From Oxalobacteraceae bacterium OTU3CINTB1 (GTDB taxonomy: Bacteria; Pseudomonadota; Gammaproteobacteria; Burkholderiales; Burkholderiaceae_D): a stretch of 64,000 nt of DNA. The stretch covers positions 496,001 to 560,000 of the forward strand of contig CP099652.1 in the NCBI GenBank assembly GCA_024123955.1, in the 5' to 3' direction. Below the pieces are notes generated by a model. It was not told where the DNA came from. It saw only the letters and a list, made by a program, of their open reading frames with translations, and made no database searches. The translations under genes were made by a program, and so were the position numbers. Positions 28,984-38,721 of the stretch are shown piece by piece; the first letter of the stretch is position 1; every line of letters starts with the position of its first letter.

Positions 28984-29514
28984 ATGGGACTCAAAACAAA
29001 CACAAACTGGACCCTGGTTCCGGGCACCGCGCGCGATATTGATGCGGTGCGGGAACGCTGCCGGAAACTGGTGCGGCGCCGCGCGATGGTGTCGGCCGGC
29101 GTGGCGGCGGTGCCGATTCCGGGCCTCGACGTGGTGTCGGACATGCGCCTGTTCGCGCAGCTGATCGACGACATCAACCACGAGTTCGGTTTGTCCGACG
29201 AGCAGATCGAGAAGCTGCAGCCCAGGTTCAGGCTGATCGCCTATGAAGCGGCGATCGGCGTCGGCGGCATGCTGATCGGTAAGGTGGTCACGCGCGAGGT
29301 GGTCACGCAGTTGTTGCGCCGGAGCGGCATGAAAGTGGTCGCGCGCCAGGCCGGCAAGATGGTGCCGCTGGCCGGCCAGCTGGCGGCGGCCGGTATAGGA
29401 TTTTTCGCGTTCCGGCAGATCGGCTACCAGCACGTGGAAGCGTGCGCCAAGGTGGCGGCGAAGCTGGTGACGGCCGGTGTCGGGCACGACGGCGCGGTGG
29501 CCCATCCGGCTTAA
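28984..29514 (+). CDS. Uncharacterised DUF697-like protein
   Basis: A 176-residue protein of unknown role. The N-terminal basic stretch (ERCRKLVRRRAMVSAGVAAVPIPGLDVVSDMRLFAQLIDDI) resembles the helical DUF697 region often attached to Era-like GTPases, but no GTPase domain is present. Glycine-rich hydrophobic stretches (AAIGVGGMLIGK, AGQLAAAGIGFFAFRQIGY) suggest membrane association. GGGAG precedes the ATG by about 7 nt. It stands alone, divergent from the orphan regulator, and ends in a good terminator. Confidence 0.7.
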   Translation: MGLKTNTNWTLVPGTARDIDAVRERCRKLVRRRAMVSAGVAAVPIPGLDVVSDMRLFAQLIDDINHEFGLSDEQIEKLQPRFRLIAYEAAIGVGGMLIGKVVTREVVTQLLRRSGMKVVARQAGKMVPLAGQLAAAGIGFFAFRQIGYQHVEACAKVAAKLVTAGVGHDGAVAHPA

Positions 29515-29535
29515 TTGTGTCGCGGACGACACGTT

Positions 29536-29563
29536 GGCGGGCCGTCGGGCCCGCCATTTTTTT
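29536..29563 (+). terminator. Intrinsic terminator after the DUF697-like gene
   Basis: An 8-bp GC stem (GGCGGGCC with GGCCCGCC, loop GTCG) is followed by A and seven T. A smaller hairpin, GTGTCG-CGGA-CGACAC, precedes it at 29517-29532. The T-tract runs into the stop codon of the convergent minE. Confidence 0.85.
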
Positions 29564-29813
29564 ACGCGTCCGGCAGCACCACGTTGACGTCGAGTACTTC
29601 CAGGTTGCCCTGGCGATCGAGCGAAATCTTGATGTCGTCCGCGTTGACCTTGGTGTACTTCGAAATCACCTCAATCAATTCCTTGTGCAGCGCCGGCAGA
29701 AAATCCGGACCGCTGCGGCCATTGCGCTCGCGCGCGATGATGATCTGCAACCGCTCCTTGGCCGCCGTCGCGGTCTTCTGTTTTTGCGGGAACAGGAAAG
29801 AAAGCAGGGCCAT
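29562..29813 (-). CDS. minE: Cell division topological specificity factor MinE
   Basis: Stimulates MinD ATPase and drives Min oscillation, 83 residues. The N-terminus [22 protein letters not shown] is the membrane/MinD-binding part, and LQIIIARER is the conformational switch helix. The ATG at 29813 lies just after the minD stop with GGAG about 9 nt upstream, inside minD. A GTG two codons earlier is less likely. Confidence 0.95.
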   Translation of the reverse strand: MALLSFLFPQKQKTATAAKERLQIIIARERNGRSGPDFLPALHKELIEVISKYTKVNADDIKISLDRQGNLEVLDVNVVLPDA

Positions 29814-29815
29814 GG

Positions 29816-30631
29816 TCACTTGCTCCCAAAAATACGCTGCAGAAGGCCTGGCTTTTCATAAGTGACGAAGCGCAACGGCAATTCCTGGCCGAGGAAGCGC
29901 GACACCACGTCTTCGTAGGCTTCCGCGACATCGGTGCCCTTGAAGTGAATGGCCGGGTTACCCTGGTTTGAAGCGTGCAGCACCGATTCCGATTCCGGGA
30001 TGATGCCGATCAAAGGAATGCGCAGAATTTCCTGCACGTCTTGGTACGACAGCATTTCGTCCGCTTCCACGCGTTTTGGCGAGTAGCGGGTGATCAGCAG
30101 ATGTTCCTTGACCGGCTCGCCGCCGGTCTGGGCGCGGCGCGACTTGGCCTGGATGATGCCGAGGATGCGGTCCGAATCGCGCACCGACGACACTTCCGGA
30201 TTGGTGACGATGATCGCTTCGTCGGCGAACGTCAGCGCCATCAAGGCGCCGTGCTCGATGCCGGCCGGCGAATCGCAGATGATGAACTCGAAGCCCATGT
30301 TGATCAGCTCGTGCAGCACGACTTCCACGCCGTCTTCCGACAGCGCATCCTTGTCGCGCGTCTGCGAGGCCGGCAGGATGAACAGGTTGTCGCAATGCTT
30401 GTCCTTGATCAGCGCCTGGGTCAGCGACGCTTCCTTGTTGATCACGTTGATCAGGTCGTACACCACGCGGCGTTCGCAGCCCATGATCAGGTCCAGGTTG
30501 CGCAGGCCGACGTCGAAGTCGATGACGGCGGTCTTATGGCCGCGCATGGCCAGGCCGGTGGAGAAGCTCGCGCTGGAAGTCGTCTTACCGACACCGCCCT
30601 TGCCGGACGTCACTACAATGATTCTCGCCAC
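29816..30631 (-). CDS. minD: Septum site-determining ATPase MinD
   Basis: Membrane-associated ATPase of the Min system, 271 residues. The deviant Walker A is [10 protein letters not shown] near residue 10. The C-terminal amphipathic membrane-targeting helix is [11 protein letters not shown]. It sits between minC and minE in the conventional order, 36 nt after minC. Confidence 0.97.
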   Translation of the reverse strand: MARIIVVTSGKGGVGKTTSSASFSTGLAMRGHKTAVIDFDVGLRNLDLIMGCERRVVYDLINVINKEASLTQALIKDKHCDNLFILPASQTRDKDALSEDGVEVVLHELINMGFEFIICDSPAGIEHGALMALTFADEAIIVTNPEVSSVRDSDRILGIIQAKSRRAQTGGEPVKEHLLITRYSPKRVEADEMLSYQDVQEILRIPLIGIIPESESVLHASNQGNPAIHFKGTDVAEAYEDVVSRFLGQELPLRFVTYEKPGLLQRIFGSK

Positions 30632-30667
30632 AAATAATCCTTTTCAGAGAGATGAACAGCAGGCCAT

Positions 30668-31489
30668 TCAGGCGCGGTTCGCGGAATTGACAGATAGTAT
30701 ATCGATTCGGTCGCCGACCAAGCGAATTTGCGCAGGGGAACGCGCGAACTCGGCGGGAAAACCGTCTTCAAAAGTACGGTAAACGCCGGCAATTGACACC
30801 AATTCCGGCGACATGGTCATCGCGAAGATGCGCGCGTCGGGGTTGCCGGAGGCGCCCGCCAGCGCGCGGCCGTGCAGCGTGTTGTAGACGTGGATGCTGC
30901 CGTCGGCGATGACTTCGGCGCCGTTGTTGACGACCGCCGTGATGATCAGGTCGCAGCCGCGCGCGTAAATGCGCTGGCCGGCGCGCACCGGGGTGTCGAT
31001 GATCATGACGCCGGCGTTGCCGGGCAGGCTGTCGGTGGCAGCGGCGGCGGTGGCCGCCGCGACCGGCGCTTTGCTGGCGGCCGGGGCCGGGGCAGGGGCC
31101 GGTGCCGCCGTTGCTGCCTTGGCGGCGCCTTTGGCTGCGGCTGCGTCGGCCTCGTCGGCGCGCGGCTTGGTCGCGGTTTCCAGGCTCAGTCCGTGGGCCG
31201 CGATCTCGGCGGCCATGGATGGCGGCGCGTTGCGCACGGCGACCGGATTCAAGCGGTATTTTTTCAGCAGGGCGATGATGCCGGCCCAGTCGATCGGATC
31301 GCAGCCGGCCGGCAGCGCGGCGACATCGATCACGGCCAGGTCGTCTTCAAAAAAGTCGGTGGTGCCGCCCGTCATTTCGGCCAGCGCGGCGTCGAGAGCG
31401 ATGCTGTCGGCGGTCGCCAGGATCGCGGAAACGGCGACAACGGTGGAAATCTTGATTTCGATAGGCTTTTGAAACAGGCTCTTGGACAT
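30668..31489 (-). CDS. minC: Septum site-determining protein MinC
   Basis: FtsZ polymerisation inhibitor, 273 residues. The N-terminal FtsZ-inhibiting domain spans about 1-110. A long Ala/Pro-rich linker follows (about 118-165), then the C-terminal beta-helix with [37 protein letters not shown] motifs that bind MinD. The linker is longer than in E. coli MinC (231 residues), which explains the size. First gene of minCDE. Confidence 0.93.
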   Translation of the reverse strand: MSKSLFQKPIEIKISTVVAVSAILATADSIALDAALAEMTGGTTDFFEDDLAVIDVAALPAGCDPIDWAGIIALLKKYRLNPVAVRNAPPSMAAEIAAHGLSLETATKPRADEADAAAAKGAAKAATAAPAPAPAPAASKAPVAAATAAAATDSLPGNAGVMIIDTPVRAGQRIYARGCDLIITAVVNNGAEVIADGSIHVYNTLHGRALAGASGNPDARIFAMTMSPELVSIAGVYRTFEDGFPAEFARSPAQIRLVGDRIDILSVNSANRA

Positions 31490-31711
31490 GGGCGACAGTA
31501 TTAGAGGTATATGAGGTAAACAACCTCGCGCGCATGCGCAGGCACGAGCATTCTACTGTGGAAACCGGAGGATGGGGAGGGCGCACGGCGTACTGCGCCA
31601 GTAAAAATGCGGGATCAGGCTGGCGCGGCGAGGCCGTGCGCTGGTCATCGGCGGATGCCGTGCCGTTACGCCTTCTTGTGAATTGGCTCGGGACGTCACC
31701 AAATTCTGAAC

Positions 31712-31745
31712 CACGTAGGGCGGATTAGCGTAGCGTAATCCGCCA
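31712..31745 (+). repeat. GTAGGGCGGATTAG-type palindromic repeat, unit 1
   Basis: The unit has the form CACGTAGGGCGGATTAG, a short spacer, then GTAATCCGCCA. It can fold through GGCGGATTA pairing with TAATCCGCC. It forms a head-to-head pair with unit 2 just downstream. Confidence 0.85.
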
Positions 31746-31772
31746 ATGCGTGCGCCGTCGGCGGCGCATAGA

Positions 31773-31810
31773 TGGCGGATTACGGCGTGCCGCCTAATCC
31801 GCCCTACGTG
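31773..31810 (-). repeat. GTAGGGCGGATTAG-type palindromic repeat, unit 2
   Basis: Same unit in the opposite orientation, with outer arm CTAATCCGCCCTACGTG perfectly complementary over 17 bp to unit 1. Together, units 1 and 2 can form one long hairpin of about 99 nt. Confidence 0.85.
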
Positions 31811-31842
31811 TCTCTGAGGTAATGCCGATGTCCGTGGACCCC

Positions 31843-34233
31843 TTAATAAATCGCGTGCTCGGCGCGCAGCTGGTGCGCCGCCGCCACCATATTGCGCAGC
31901 GCCGTCTCCGTCTCCGCCCACCCGCGCGTCTTCAGGCCGCAATCCGGATTCACCCAGAGATTGCCAGCAGGAATCACCGCGCTGGCTTTGCGCAGCAGCC
32001 TCACCATTTCCGCCTGCCCCGGCACGCGTGGCGAGTGGATGTCGTACACGCCCGGTCCGATCTCGTTCGGATAGCGGAATTGTCCAAACCCGTTGAGCAA
32101 TTCCATATCCGAGCGGCTGGTCTCGATCGTGATCACATCCGCATCCATCGCGGCGATCTGCGGCAGGATATCGTTGAACTCGGCATAGCACATGTGGGTA
32201 TGGATCTGCGTGCCGTCCGCCGCCGCGCCGGCCGAGACGCGGAACGCGCGCGTGGCCCAGTCCAGATACTCGTCCCAGCGGCCCCGGCGCAGCGGCAAGC
32301 CTTCGCGCACGGCGGGCTCGTCGATCTGGATGATGCCGATGCCGGCCCGCTGCAGATCGTCCACCTCGTCGCGGATCGCCAGCGCGATATGCAGCGCGGT
32401 GCGCGAGCGCGGCTGGTCGTCGCGCACGAACGACCATTGCAGAATCGTGATCGGTCCGGTCAGCATGCCTTTCATCGGCTTGCCGGTCAGGCTTTGCGCA
32501 TGCACGGTCCAGTCCACCGTCATCGCCTTCGGGCGGCCGACGTCGCCGTAGATGATGGGCGGCTTGACGCAGCGCGAGCCGTACGACTGCACCCAGCCCA
32601 GTTGCGTGAAGACGAAGCCGTCCAGCTGCTCGCCGAAATATTCGACCATGTCGTTGCGCTCGGCTTCGCCGTGCACCAGCACGTCGAGTCCCAGCGCCTC
32701 CTGACGGCGCACCGCGTAGGCGATCTCGTCGCGCATCCTGGATTCGTAGTCGGCGGCGTTCAGTTCGCCGCGCTTGAAGCCGGCGCGGGCGGCGCGGATG
32801 GCCGGCGTTTGCGGGAACGAGCCGATGGTGGTGGTCGGAAAGTCCGGCAGTTGCAGGCGCGCGCGCTGCACGGCCTGGCGCTGCGCGAAACTCGATTGCC
32901 TGCGGTCGGCGTCGTCGCCCAGCGCGGCCTGGCGCTCGCGCACGGCTGGTTGGTGCACGCGTTCGCTTGCGCGGCGACCGGCCAGCGCCGCGCGCGAGAC
33001 CTCCAGCGCATCGGTGACCGAAGCTTCGTGGATGCCTTGCAGCGCTTGCTTCAGCACGTACAGCTCGTCGAGCTTTTCGGTGGCGAAGGCCAGCCACGAT
33101 TTGATGTCGGCGTCGAGCGCGTGTTCGGCGGCCAGCGTGAACGGCACGTGCAGCAGCGAGCACGACGATGAAAGCCACAGCTTGCCGCCGCGCTTGTCGA
33201 CGATGGGCGCCAGGGTGGCCAGCGCCGCGTCCAAGTCGGTGCGCCAGATGTTGCGGCCGTCGACGATGCCGACCGACAGCACCTTGTGCACCGGCAGCCA
33301 GTCGGCGATGCTGGTCAGCTCATGGGCGGCGCGCACGCCGTCCACATGCAAACCGGCCACCGGCAAGCGGCAAGCCAGGCTCAGGTTTTCCTCCAGTGGC
33401 GAGAAATAGGTCGCCAGCAGCAGCGGCACGCCGACCTGGTTCAACTGCCAGTAAGCGTTTTCAAAAGCGCTGCGCCATGCCGCAGGCAGGTCGAGGCCAA
33501 GGATGGGTTCGTCAACCTGCACCCATTGCACGCCTTGCGCCTTCAGGCGGTCCAGCACCGCGCCGTAGACCGGCAGCAGCTTGTCGAGCAGGTCCAGGCG
33601 GTCGAATCCGGTCTCCACGGCCGCGCCGCTTTTCTCCTTGCCGAGCCACAGGAAGCTCAACGGTCCGAGCAGCACGGCCTTGACCGCGTGGCCGAGGGCC
33701 TGCGCTTCCGCGACTTCGTCGAACAGCCGGTCGCAAGCCAGCGAGAATGCGGTTTCCGGCGTGAATTCCGGGACGAGGTAGTGGTAGTTGGTGTCGAACC
33801 ACTTGGTCATTTCCAGCGCTGCCGACGCGTGCACATCGCCATCGTGGGAATGGTCGTGGCCGCAGCCGGGACCGCATTCCTGGGGCTCTTTGCCGCCATC
33901 GCCGCGCGCCATGGCGAAATAGCGGCTCAGCTGCGATTGGCGGGGATCGAAGCCGTAGCGCGCCGGTTCGCAGCCCAATAGCTGAACATGATTGGCGGCC
34001 TGGTCGTAGAAGGCGAAATCGCCGACAGTGACGAAGTCCAGCCCGGCCCGCTCTTGCAGGGCCCAGTGGCGGGCGCGCAGTGTGCGGCCGACCGCTTCCA
34101 GTCCGGCCTCGTCCAGTTCGCCACGCCAGTGCGCTTCCAGCGCGAATTTCAGTTCCCGTGCCGCGCCGATGCGTGGAAAACCGGGAACGTGGGTGTGGAT
34201 GTGGCTTGAGGCCGCTTTATTTGATGGTGTCAT
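31843..34233 (-). CDS. metE: Cobalamin-independent methionine synthase
   Basis: Transfers the methyl group from methyl-tetrahydrofolate polyglutamate to homocysteine. The protein has 796 residues from the ATG at 34233; upstream in-frame ATGs at 34245 and 34251 add up to six residues and none has a clear ribosome site. Zinc/homocysteine residues are visible in [10 protein letters not shown] and in [11 protein letters not shown] near the C-terminus. It is about 40 residues longer than E. coli MetE, partly because of a His/Gly-rich insert ([17 protein letters not shown]) near residue 110. It is divergent from metR, its usual activator. Confidence 0.95.
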   Translation of the reverse strand: MTPSNKAASSHIHTHVPGFPRIGAARELKFALEAHWRGELDEAGLEAVGRTLRARHWALQERAGLDFVTVGDFAFYDQAANHVQLLGCEPARYGFDPRQSQLSRYFAMARGDGGKEPQECGPGCGHDHSHDGDVHASAALEMTKWFDTNYHYLVPEFTPETAFSLACDRLFDEVAEAQALGHAVKAVLLGPLSFLWLGKEKSGAAVETGFDRLDLLDKLLPVYGAVLDRLKAQGVQWVQVDEPILGLDLPAAWRSAFENAYWQLNQVGVPLLLATYFSPLEENLSLACRLPVAGLHVDGVRAAHELTSIADWLPVHKVLSVGIVDGRNIWRTDLDAALATLAPIVDKRGGKLWLSSSCSLLHVPFTLAAEHALDADIKSWLAFATEKLDELYVLKQALQGIHEASVTDALEVSRAALAGRRASERVHQPAVRERQAALGDDADRRQSSFAQRQAVQRARLQLPDFPTTTIGSFPQTPAIRAARAGFKRGELNAADYESRMRDEIAYAVRRQEALGLDVLVHGEAERNDMVEYFGEQLDGFVFTQLGWVQSYGSRCVKPPIIYGDVGRPKAMTVDWTVHAQSLTGKPMKGMLTGPITILQWSFVRDDQPRSRTALHIALAIRDEVDDLQRAGIGIIQIDEPAVREGLPLRRGRWDEYLDWATRAFRVSAGAAADGTQIHTHMCYAEFNDILPQIAAMDADVITIETSRSDMELLNGFGQFRYPNEIGPGVYDIHSPRVPGQAEMVRLLRKASAVIPAGNLWVNPDCGLKTRGWAETETALRNMVAAAHQLRAEHAIY

Positions 34234-34340
34234 GATCGGTGTCATCCGCATTTAATATTGATGCGATAAAGTTTGCGGCATTCCGGTCTATAATCAAAAC
34301 GAAAGATTTTGTAGTTTCACATGAAAATTTTTAATAGACC

Positions 34341-35249
34341 ATGCTAGAGATACGCCACCTTCGCACCCTGAGCGCGCTTCGTTCGGCCGGCAGCCTGGTG
34401 CGCGCCGCCCAACTGCTCAACCTGACCCAATCGGCGTTGTCACATCAGATCAAGTTACTGGAAGATCGTTACGGCGGACCGCTTTTTGAGCGAAAATCCG
34501 TGCCGATCGGCTTTACCGCCACCGGCGCGCGATTGCTCAAACTGGCCGATATGCTGCTGCCCGAAATTGAGGAGGCCGAGCGCGAAGTGGCCCGGCTGAC
34601 CCAGGGCGACACCGGCCAGCTGCGTGTCGCGCTGGAATGCCACACCTGCTTCGATTGGCTGATGCCGGTCATGGACGAGTTCCGCAAACGCTGGCCGGAC
34701 GTGGAAATCGACCTGGTGTCCGGTTTCCACAGCGAGCCGGCCGAGCTGCTGCGCAGCGGCGCCGCCGACCTTGTCATCGGTTCGCCGTACGGCCCGGATT
34801 TCGTCACGTTCCCGCTGTTCCGTTATGAAATTTTGGTCGTGATGGCGCAAAAACACCGGCTGGCGATGCAACGCCGCCTGCACGCGGCCGACTTCGAGGG
34901 CGAGACCCTGATCACCTATCCGGTGCCGGAAACCCGCATCGACCTGATCCGTGAAGTGCTGCAGCCGGCCGGCATTCAGGTCCAGCGCCGCACCGCCGAG
35001 CTGACCGTCGCCGTGTTGCAATTGGTCGCCAGCCGCCGCGGCATCGCCGCCTTGCCCAACTGGGCCATCAAAAACTATGTCGACTACGACTACGTCATCG
35101 CCAAGCCGGTGGGCGACCACGGCCTGTGGAGCGACCTATTCGTGTCGGTGCCGGAGTCGCAAAAGCAAAAAGCCTACGTCCTCGATTTCGTCAAAGTGAT
35201 ACGCGAGCAGTGCGCCGCCACGCTCGACGGTATCAGATTATTGTCGTGA
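34341..35249 (+). CDS. metR: LysR-family regulator MetR
   Basis: Transcription activator of methionine genes with homocysteine as coeffector in the family, 302 residues. The HTH covers about residues 18-40 (AGSLVRAAQLLNLTQSALSHQ), followed by the long linker helix and the periplasmic-binding-like effector domain. ECHTCFDWLMPVMDEFRKRWP is typical of MetR. The divergent position next to metE supports the assignment. The 107-bp spacer holds TTTCACATGAAA just upstream of metR, a possible half-match to the MetR TGAA/TTCA site. Confidence 0.92.
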   Translation: MLEIRHLRTLSALRSAGSLVRAAQLLNLTQSALSHQIKLLEDRYGGPLFERKSVPIGFTATGARLLKLADMLLPEIEEAEREVARLTQGDTGQLRVALECHTCFDWLMPVMDEFRKRWPDVEIDLVSGFHSEPAELLRSGAADLVIGSPYGPDFVTFPLFRYEILVVMAQKHRLAMQRRLHAADFEGETLITYPVPETRIDLIREVLQPAGIQVQRRTAELTVAVLQLVASRRGIAALPNWAIKNYVDYDYVIAKPVGDHGLWSDLFVSVPESQKQKAYVLDFVKVIREQCAATLDGIRLLS

Positions 35250-35299
35250 CAAATTTACATTGTTTCTTCAAAATGTCTTGAGGCACGTCGAGGGAAAGA

Positions 35300-35313
35300 T
35301 TGACAAAAATCAA
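35300..35313. promoter_or_regulatory. Candidate FNR/Anr-type box upstream of phaA
   Basis: TTGAC-N4-ATCAA differs from the FNR/Anr consensus TTGAT-N4-ATCAA at one position. It lies about 85 bp before a possible sigma-54 start site for phaA. Oxygen control of polyhydroxybutyrate synthesis would make sense but is not shown. Confidence 0.35.
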
Positions 35314-35365
35314 TGTGTCGCCAAATCCGGGCGCTTACGATGGCTCCGCGACTTGGGACAATCGT

Positions 35366-35381
35366 TGGCATGGATGCTGCT
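35366..35381 (+). promoter_or_regulatory. Candidate sigma-54 promoter of phaA
   Basis: TGGCAT-N5-CTGCT keeps the invariant GG and GC with correct spacing and departs from consensus at two bases. It would give a leader of about 135 nt before phaA. Confidence 0.35.
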
Positions 35382-35526
35382 AGAGAAATAACCGGCATTC
35401 CTCGCGGCGACGCACAATCGAAACCCCCCACGACCTCGCCGTCGTAGGCGTATTATCGACGTTCACGTAGTTGCTCAATGTTGTTGCTAAACTAAGCCGG
35501 CCTTGGCCGGCGTATTGGAGAGTCAT

Positions 35527-36705
35527 ATGGATGATGTAGTTATCGTGGCCGCTGGCCGTACCGGTGTCGGCAAATTCGGCGGCAGCCTCGCCAAGATCGC
35601 GGCCTCGGACCTGGGCGCGCACGTGATCAAGGGCCTGCTGGCCAAGACCGGCATCGATCCAAGCCAGATCAGCGAAGCGATCCTGGGCCAGGTGCTCACC
35701 GCCGGCGTCGGCCAGAATCCTGCCCGCCAGGCGGTCATCAAGTCCGGCCTGCCAGATTCCATTCCCGGTTTCACCATCAACCACGTGTGCGGCAGCGGTT
35801 TGAAAGCCACGCACCTGGCGGCCCAGGCGATTAAATGTGGCGATGCACAAATCGTCATCGCCGGCGGCCAGGAAAACATGAGCGCCTCGCCGCACGCGAT
35901 GCCGGGTTCGCGCGACGGCTTCCGCATGGGCGAGATCAAGATGGTCGACACCATGATCGTTGACGGCCTGTGGGATGCGTTCAACAATTACCACATGGGC
36001 ATCACCGCCGAGAACGTCGCGAAAAAACACGACATCTCGCGCACCGAGCAGGACGAGTTCGCGCTGCAATCGCAGCTGAAGGCTGAAGCCGCTCAAAAAG
36101 AAGGCAAATTCAAGGACGAGATCCTGCCGCTGGAAATCGCCAATAAAAAAGGCACCATCGTCTTCGACAGCGACGAATACATCAAGCCCGGCTCGACCAT
36201 CGAAGGGTTGGCCGGCCTGCGTCCGGCGTTCAACAAGGAAGGCAGCGTCACCGCCGGCAACGCGTCCGGCCTGAACGACGGCGCCGCCGCCGTCATCATG
36301 ATGTCCGCCGCCAAGGCCAAGGAACTGGGCCTGCCGGTGCTGGCCAAGGTCAAGGCCTACGCCTCGTCCGGCCTGGACCCGGCCCTGATGGGCATGGGCC
36401 CGGTCTCGGCCAGCCGCCTGTGCCTGAAAAAGGCCGGCTGGACGCCTGACGATCTGGACCTGATGGAAATCAACGAAGCCTTCGCCGCGCAGGCCGTCGC
36501 CGTCAACAAGGAAATGGGCTGGGACACCAGCAAGATCAACGTCAACGGCGGCGCCATCGCCATCGGCCACCCGATCGGCGCGTCCGGCGCCCGCATCCTG
36601 GTCACCCTGATCCACGAGATGATCCGCCGCGACGCCAAGAAAGGCCTGGCCTCGCTGTGCATCGGCGGCGGCATGGGCGTGGCGCTGGCGATCGAGCGTC
36701 CATAA
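35527..36705 (+). CDS. phaA: Acetyl-CoA acetyltransferase
   Basis: Biosynthetic thiolase condensing two acetyl-CoA to acetoacetyl-CoA, 392 residues. Catalytic residues: acyl-acceptor Cys89 region [10 protein letters not shown], His in [14 protein letters not shown] and Cys in SLCIGGGMG near the C-terminus. The ATG at 35527 has GGAG 7-10 nt upstream. It is followed after 97 bp by the acetoacetyl-CoA reductase gene, so it most likely supplies PHB precursors. No PHB synthase gene lies in the window. Confidence 0.94.
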   Translation: MDDVVIVAAGRTGVGKFGGSLAKIAASDLGAHVIKGLLAKTGIDPSQISEAILGQVLTAGVGQNPARQAVIKSGLPDSIPGFTINHVCGSGLKATHLAAQAIKCGDAQIVIAGGQENMSASPHAMPGSRDGFRMGEIKMVDTMIVDGLWDAFNNYHMGITAENVAKKHDISRTEQDEFALQSQLKAEAAQKEGKFKDEILPLEIANKKGTIVFDSDEYIKPGSTIEGLAGLRPAFNKEGSVTAGNASGLNDGAAAVIMMSAAKAKELGLPVLAKVKAYASSGLDPALMGMGPVSASRLCLKKAGWTPDDLDLMEINEAFAAQAVAVNKEMGWDTSKINVNGGAIAIGHPIGASGARILVTLIHEMIRRDAKKGLASLCIGGGMGVALAIERP

Positions 36706-36802
36706 GATAACGATAAAACCTGCCGCCTCCGCGGTCGCGGGGCGGCGCGCGAACTTTGGTGTCAGCGAAGTTTGGTATCAACTACGATGAGGGGACAATA
36801 AA

Positions 36803-37543
36803 ATGGCAAGAGTTGCATTGGTAACTGGCGGTATGGGCGGTCTGGGCGAAGCGGTGTGTTTCAAACTGTCGGCGCTCGGCTATAACGTGGTCACGACGTA
36901 TTCCCCTGGCAATCCCAAGGTCGAGCAGTGGCTCGCCACGACGCGCGACCAGGGGTTCAACTTCCGCGCCTATCCTTGCGACGTGGCGGACTACGACTCG
37001 GCGCAAGCCTGCGTGGCCGCCATCGAAAAGGACATCGGCCCGATCGATGTGCTGGTCAACAACGCCGGCATCACCCGCGACATGACGTTCAAGAAGATGG
37101 ACAAGCCGAACTGGGACGCCGTCATGGCCACCAACCTGGATTCCGTGTTCAACATGACCAAACCGGTCTGCGACGGCATGGTCGAGCGAGGCTGGGGTCG
37201 CATCATCAACATTTCGTCGGTCAACGGCCAGAAGGGCGCCTTCGGCCAGACCAACTATTCGGCGGCCAAGGCCGGCATGCACGGCTTCACCAAGGCGCTG
37301 GCGCTGGAAGTGGCGCGCAAGGGCGTGACCGTCAACACCATCTCGCCGGGCTACATCGGCACCAAAATGGTCATGGAGATCCCGCAGGAAGTGCTTGATA
37401 CCAAGATCATTCCGCAAATTCCGATGGCACGCCTGGGCAAGCCTGAGGAAGTGGCCGGCCTGGTCGCGTATCTGTCGTCGGACGAGGCGGCCTTCGTCAC
37501 CGGCGCCAACATCGCCATCAACGGCGGCCAGCACATGTCTTAA
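36803..37543 (+). CDS. phaB: Acetoacetyl-CoA reductase
   Basis: NADPH-dependent short-chain dehydrogenase making (R)-3-hydroxybutyryl-CoA for PHB, 246 residues, exactly family length. The dinucleotide motif is TGGMGGLG at residues 8-15, NNAG follows, and the catalytic Ser is in NISSVNGQKG and the Tyr-x3-Lys in YSAAKAG. GGGGA precedes the ATG. A strong hairpin region follows the stop. Confidence 0.95.
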   Translation: MARVALVTGGMGGLGEAVCFKLSALGYNVVTTYSPGNPKVEQWLATTRDQGFNFRAYPCDVADYDSAQACVAAIEKDIGPIDVLVNNAGITRDMTFKKMDKPNWDAVMATNLDSVFNMTKPVCDGMVERGWGRIINISSVNGQKGAFGQTNYSAAKAGMHGFTKALALEVARKGVTVNTISPGYIGTKMVMEIPQEVLDTKIIPQIPMARLGKPEEVAGLVAYLSSDEAAFVTGANIAINGGQHMS

Positions 37544-37544
37544 A

Positions 37545-37586
37545 CCCCAGGCAGAAACTGGGGTCGTACCCTCTGGGTACGACCCC
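37545..37586 (+). terminator. Overlapping alternative hairpins after phaB
   Basis: A 12-bp perfect stem, GGGGTCGTACCC (37560-37571) with GGGTACGACCCC (37575-37586), overlaps a smaller stem, CCCCAG (37545-37550) with CTGGGG (37558-37563). The two share bases 37560-37563 and cannot form together. No T-tract follows, so termination would need Rho or the hairpin acts on mRNA ends. Confidence 0.5.
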
Positions 37587-37644
37587 GCCTGGCGGTACGG
37601 GTTGGCGGTACAATTCGCTATCGAAGCGAAAAGGACCGCCCCCA

Positions 37645-38601
37645 ATGTTCGACCCATCCACCCCTCTTTTTCCGCCCATCCTGCCGACCCGGCACGGCAT
37701 GCTGGCGGTCGACGACCTGCACACCATCTACTGGGAGGAGGTCGGCAATCCGAACGGCATTCCGGTGATCTTCCTGCACGGCGGCCCCGGCGCCGGCCTG
37801 TCGCCGCAGCACCGCCGCTTCTTCGACCCGGAACAATACCGTGTGATCCTGTTCGACCAGCGCGGCGCCGGCAAATCGCTGCCGCTGGGCGAGTGCCGCA
37901 ACAACACCACGCAGCTGCTGATCGCGGACATCGAACGCCTGCGCGCGCTGTTCGGCGTCGAGCAGTGGCTGGTGTTCGGCGGCTCGTGGGGCTCGACCCT
38001 GGCGCTGGCCTACGGCCAGGCGCATCCCGAGCGCTGCCTGGGCTTCGTGCTGCGCGGGATCTTCCTGTGCACGCAGGCGGAAATCGACTGGTTCCTGTAT
38101 GGCGCGCAGTGGTTCCACCCCGAGGTGTACGCAGAGTTCATCGCGCCAATTCCGGAGGCGGAGCGCGGCAACCTGCTCAAAGCCTATGTGGACCGCATCA
38201 TGAGCGACGACCCGGAAGTCCACTGGCCGGCGGTGCGCGCGTGGAGCCGCTTCGAGGGCCGCCGCGTGTTCCTGCTGCCGCAGCCGGAGGACCCGCCGTC
38301 GGACAGCCTCGATCTGGGCGTCGGCCGGCTGGAATCGCACTACATGGCCAACCTGGGCTTCTTCGACGGCGATCAACTGATCCGCGACATTGGCCGCATC
38401 GCCCATCTGCCGGCGGTGATCGTGCAGGGCCGCTACGACGTGATCTGCCCGCCGTCGTCGGCCTGGCGCCTACGCGAGGCCTGGCCCGGCGCGGTGCTGC
38501 ACATGATCCCCGACGCCGGCCACGGCGCGATGGAGAAAGGGATCGCGCGCGCGCTGGTCGGCGCGACCGAACAGTTCAAGCGTAGCCGCGCATTTGCATA
38601 A
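37645..38601 (+). CDS. pip: Proline iminopeptidase
   Basis: Alpha/beta-hydrolase releasing N-terminal proline from peptides, 318 residues. The family motif HGGPGAG is near residue 45. The nucleophile Ser is in GGSWGSTLAL near residue 112, the Asp in VQGRYDVICP and the His in PDAGHGAME. The AAGGA site is 8 nt before the ATG. Cytoplasmic, single gene. Confidence 0.93.
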   Translation: MFDPSTPLFPPILPTRHGMLAVDDLHTIYWEEVGNPNGIPVIFLHGGPGAGLSPQHRRFFDPEQYRVILFDQRGAGKSLPLGECRNNTTQLLIADIERLRALFGVEQWLVFGGSWGSTLALAYGQAHPERCLGFVLRGIFLCTQAEIDWFLYGAQWFHPEVYAEFIAPIPEAERGNLLKAYVDRIMSDDPEVHWPAVRAWSRFEGRRVFLLPQPEDPPSDSLDLGVGRLESHYMANLGFFDGDQLIRDIGRIAHLPAVIVQGRYDVICPPSSAWRLREAWPGAVLHMIPDAGHGAMEKGIARALVGATEQFKRSRAFA

Positions 38602-38721
38602 ACCCCGCACATTCGCGTACGCGGCGCCGGGAATCGGCCCGCGCACGCCCCGGGCTGCTACACTATGGCTTGACTAGCAATATCGACGGCCCAGAGAGGC
38701 AAGCATAAAAACCCAGCACTT

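Larger units (their letters stand above)
31490..31842. other. Intergenic region with a repeat pair, no gene seen
   Basis: This 353-bp gap separates the minC start from the metE stop, both on the minus strand. It must hold the minCDE promoter at its left end. The right part holds a nested inverted repeat, annotated separately. I see no open frame with coding character. Confidence 0.6.

Noticed and set aside
30980..31140. Ala-rich low-complexity stretch in minC as a possible frameshift or insertion
   Set aside because: The frame is continuous, codon use is normal and Ala/Pro linkers between the two MinC domains are common.
34252..34340. MetR operator in the metE-metR spacer
   Set aside because: TTTCACATGAAA and TGAAAATTTTTAA only partly resemble TGAA-N5-TTCA. 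I cannot decide which, if any, is the site, so it was not annotated as a feature.
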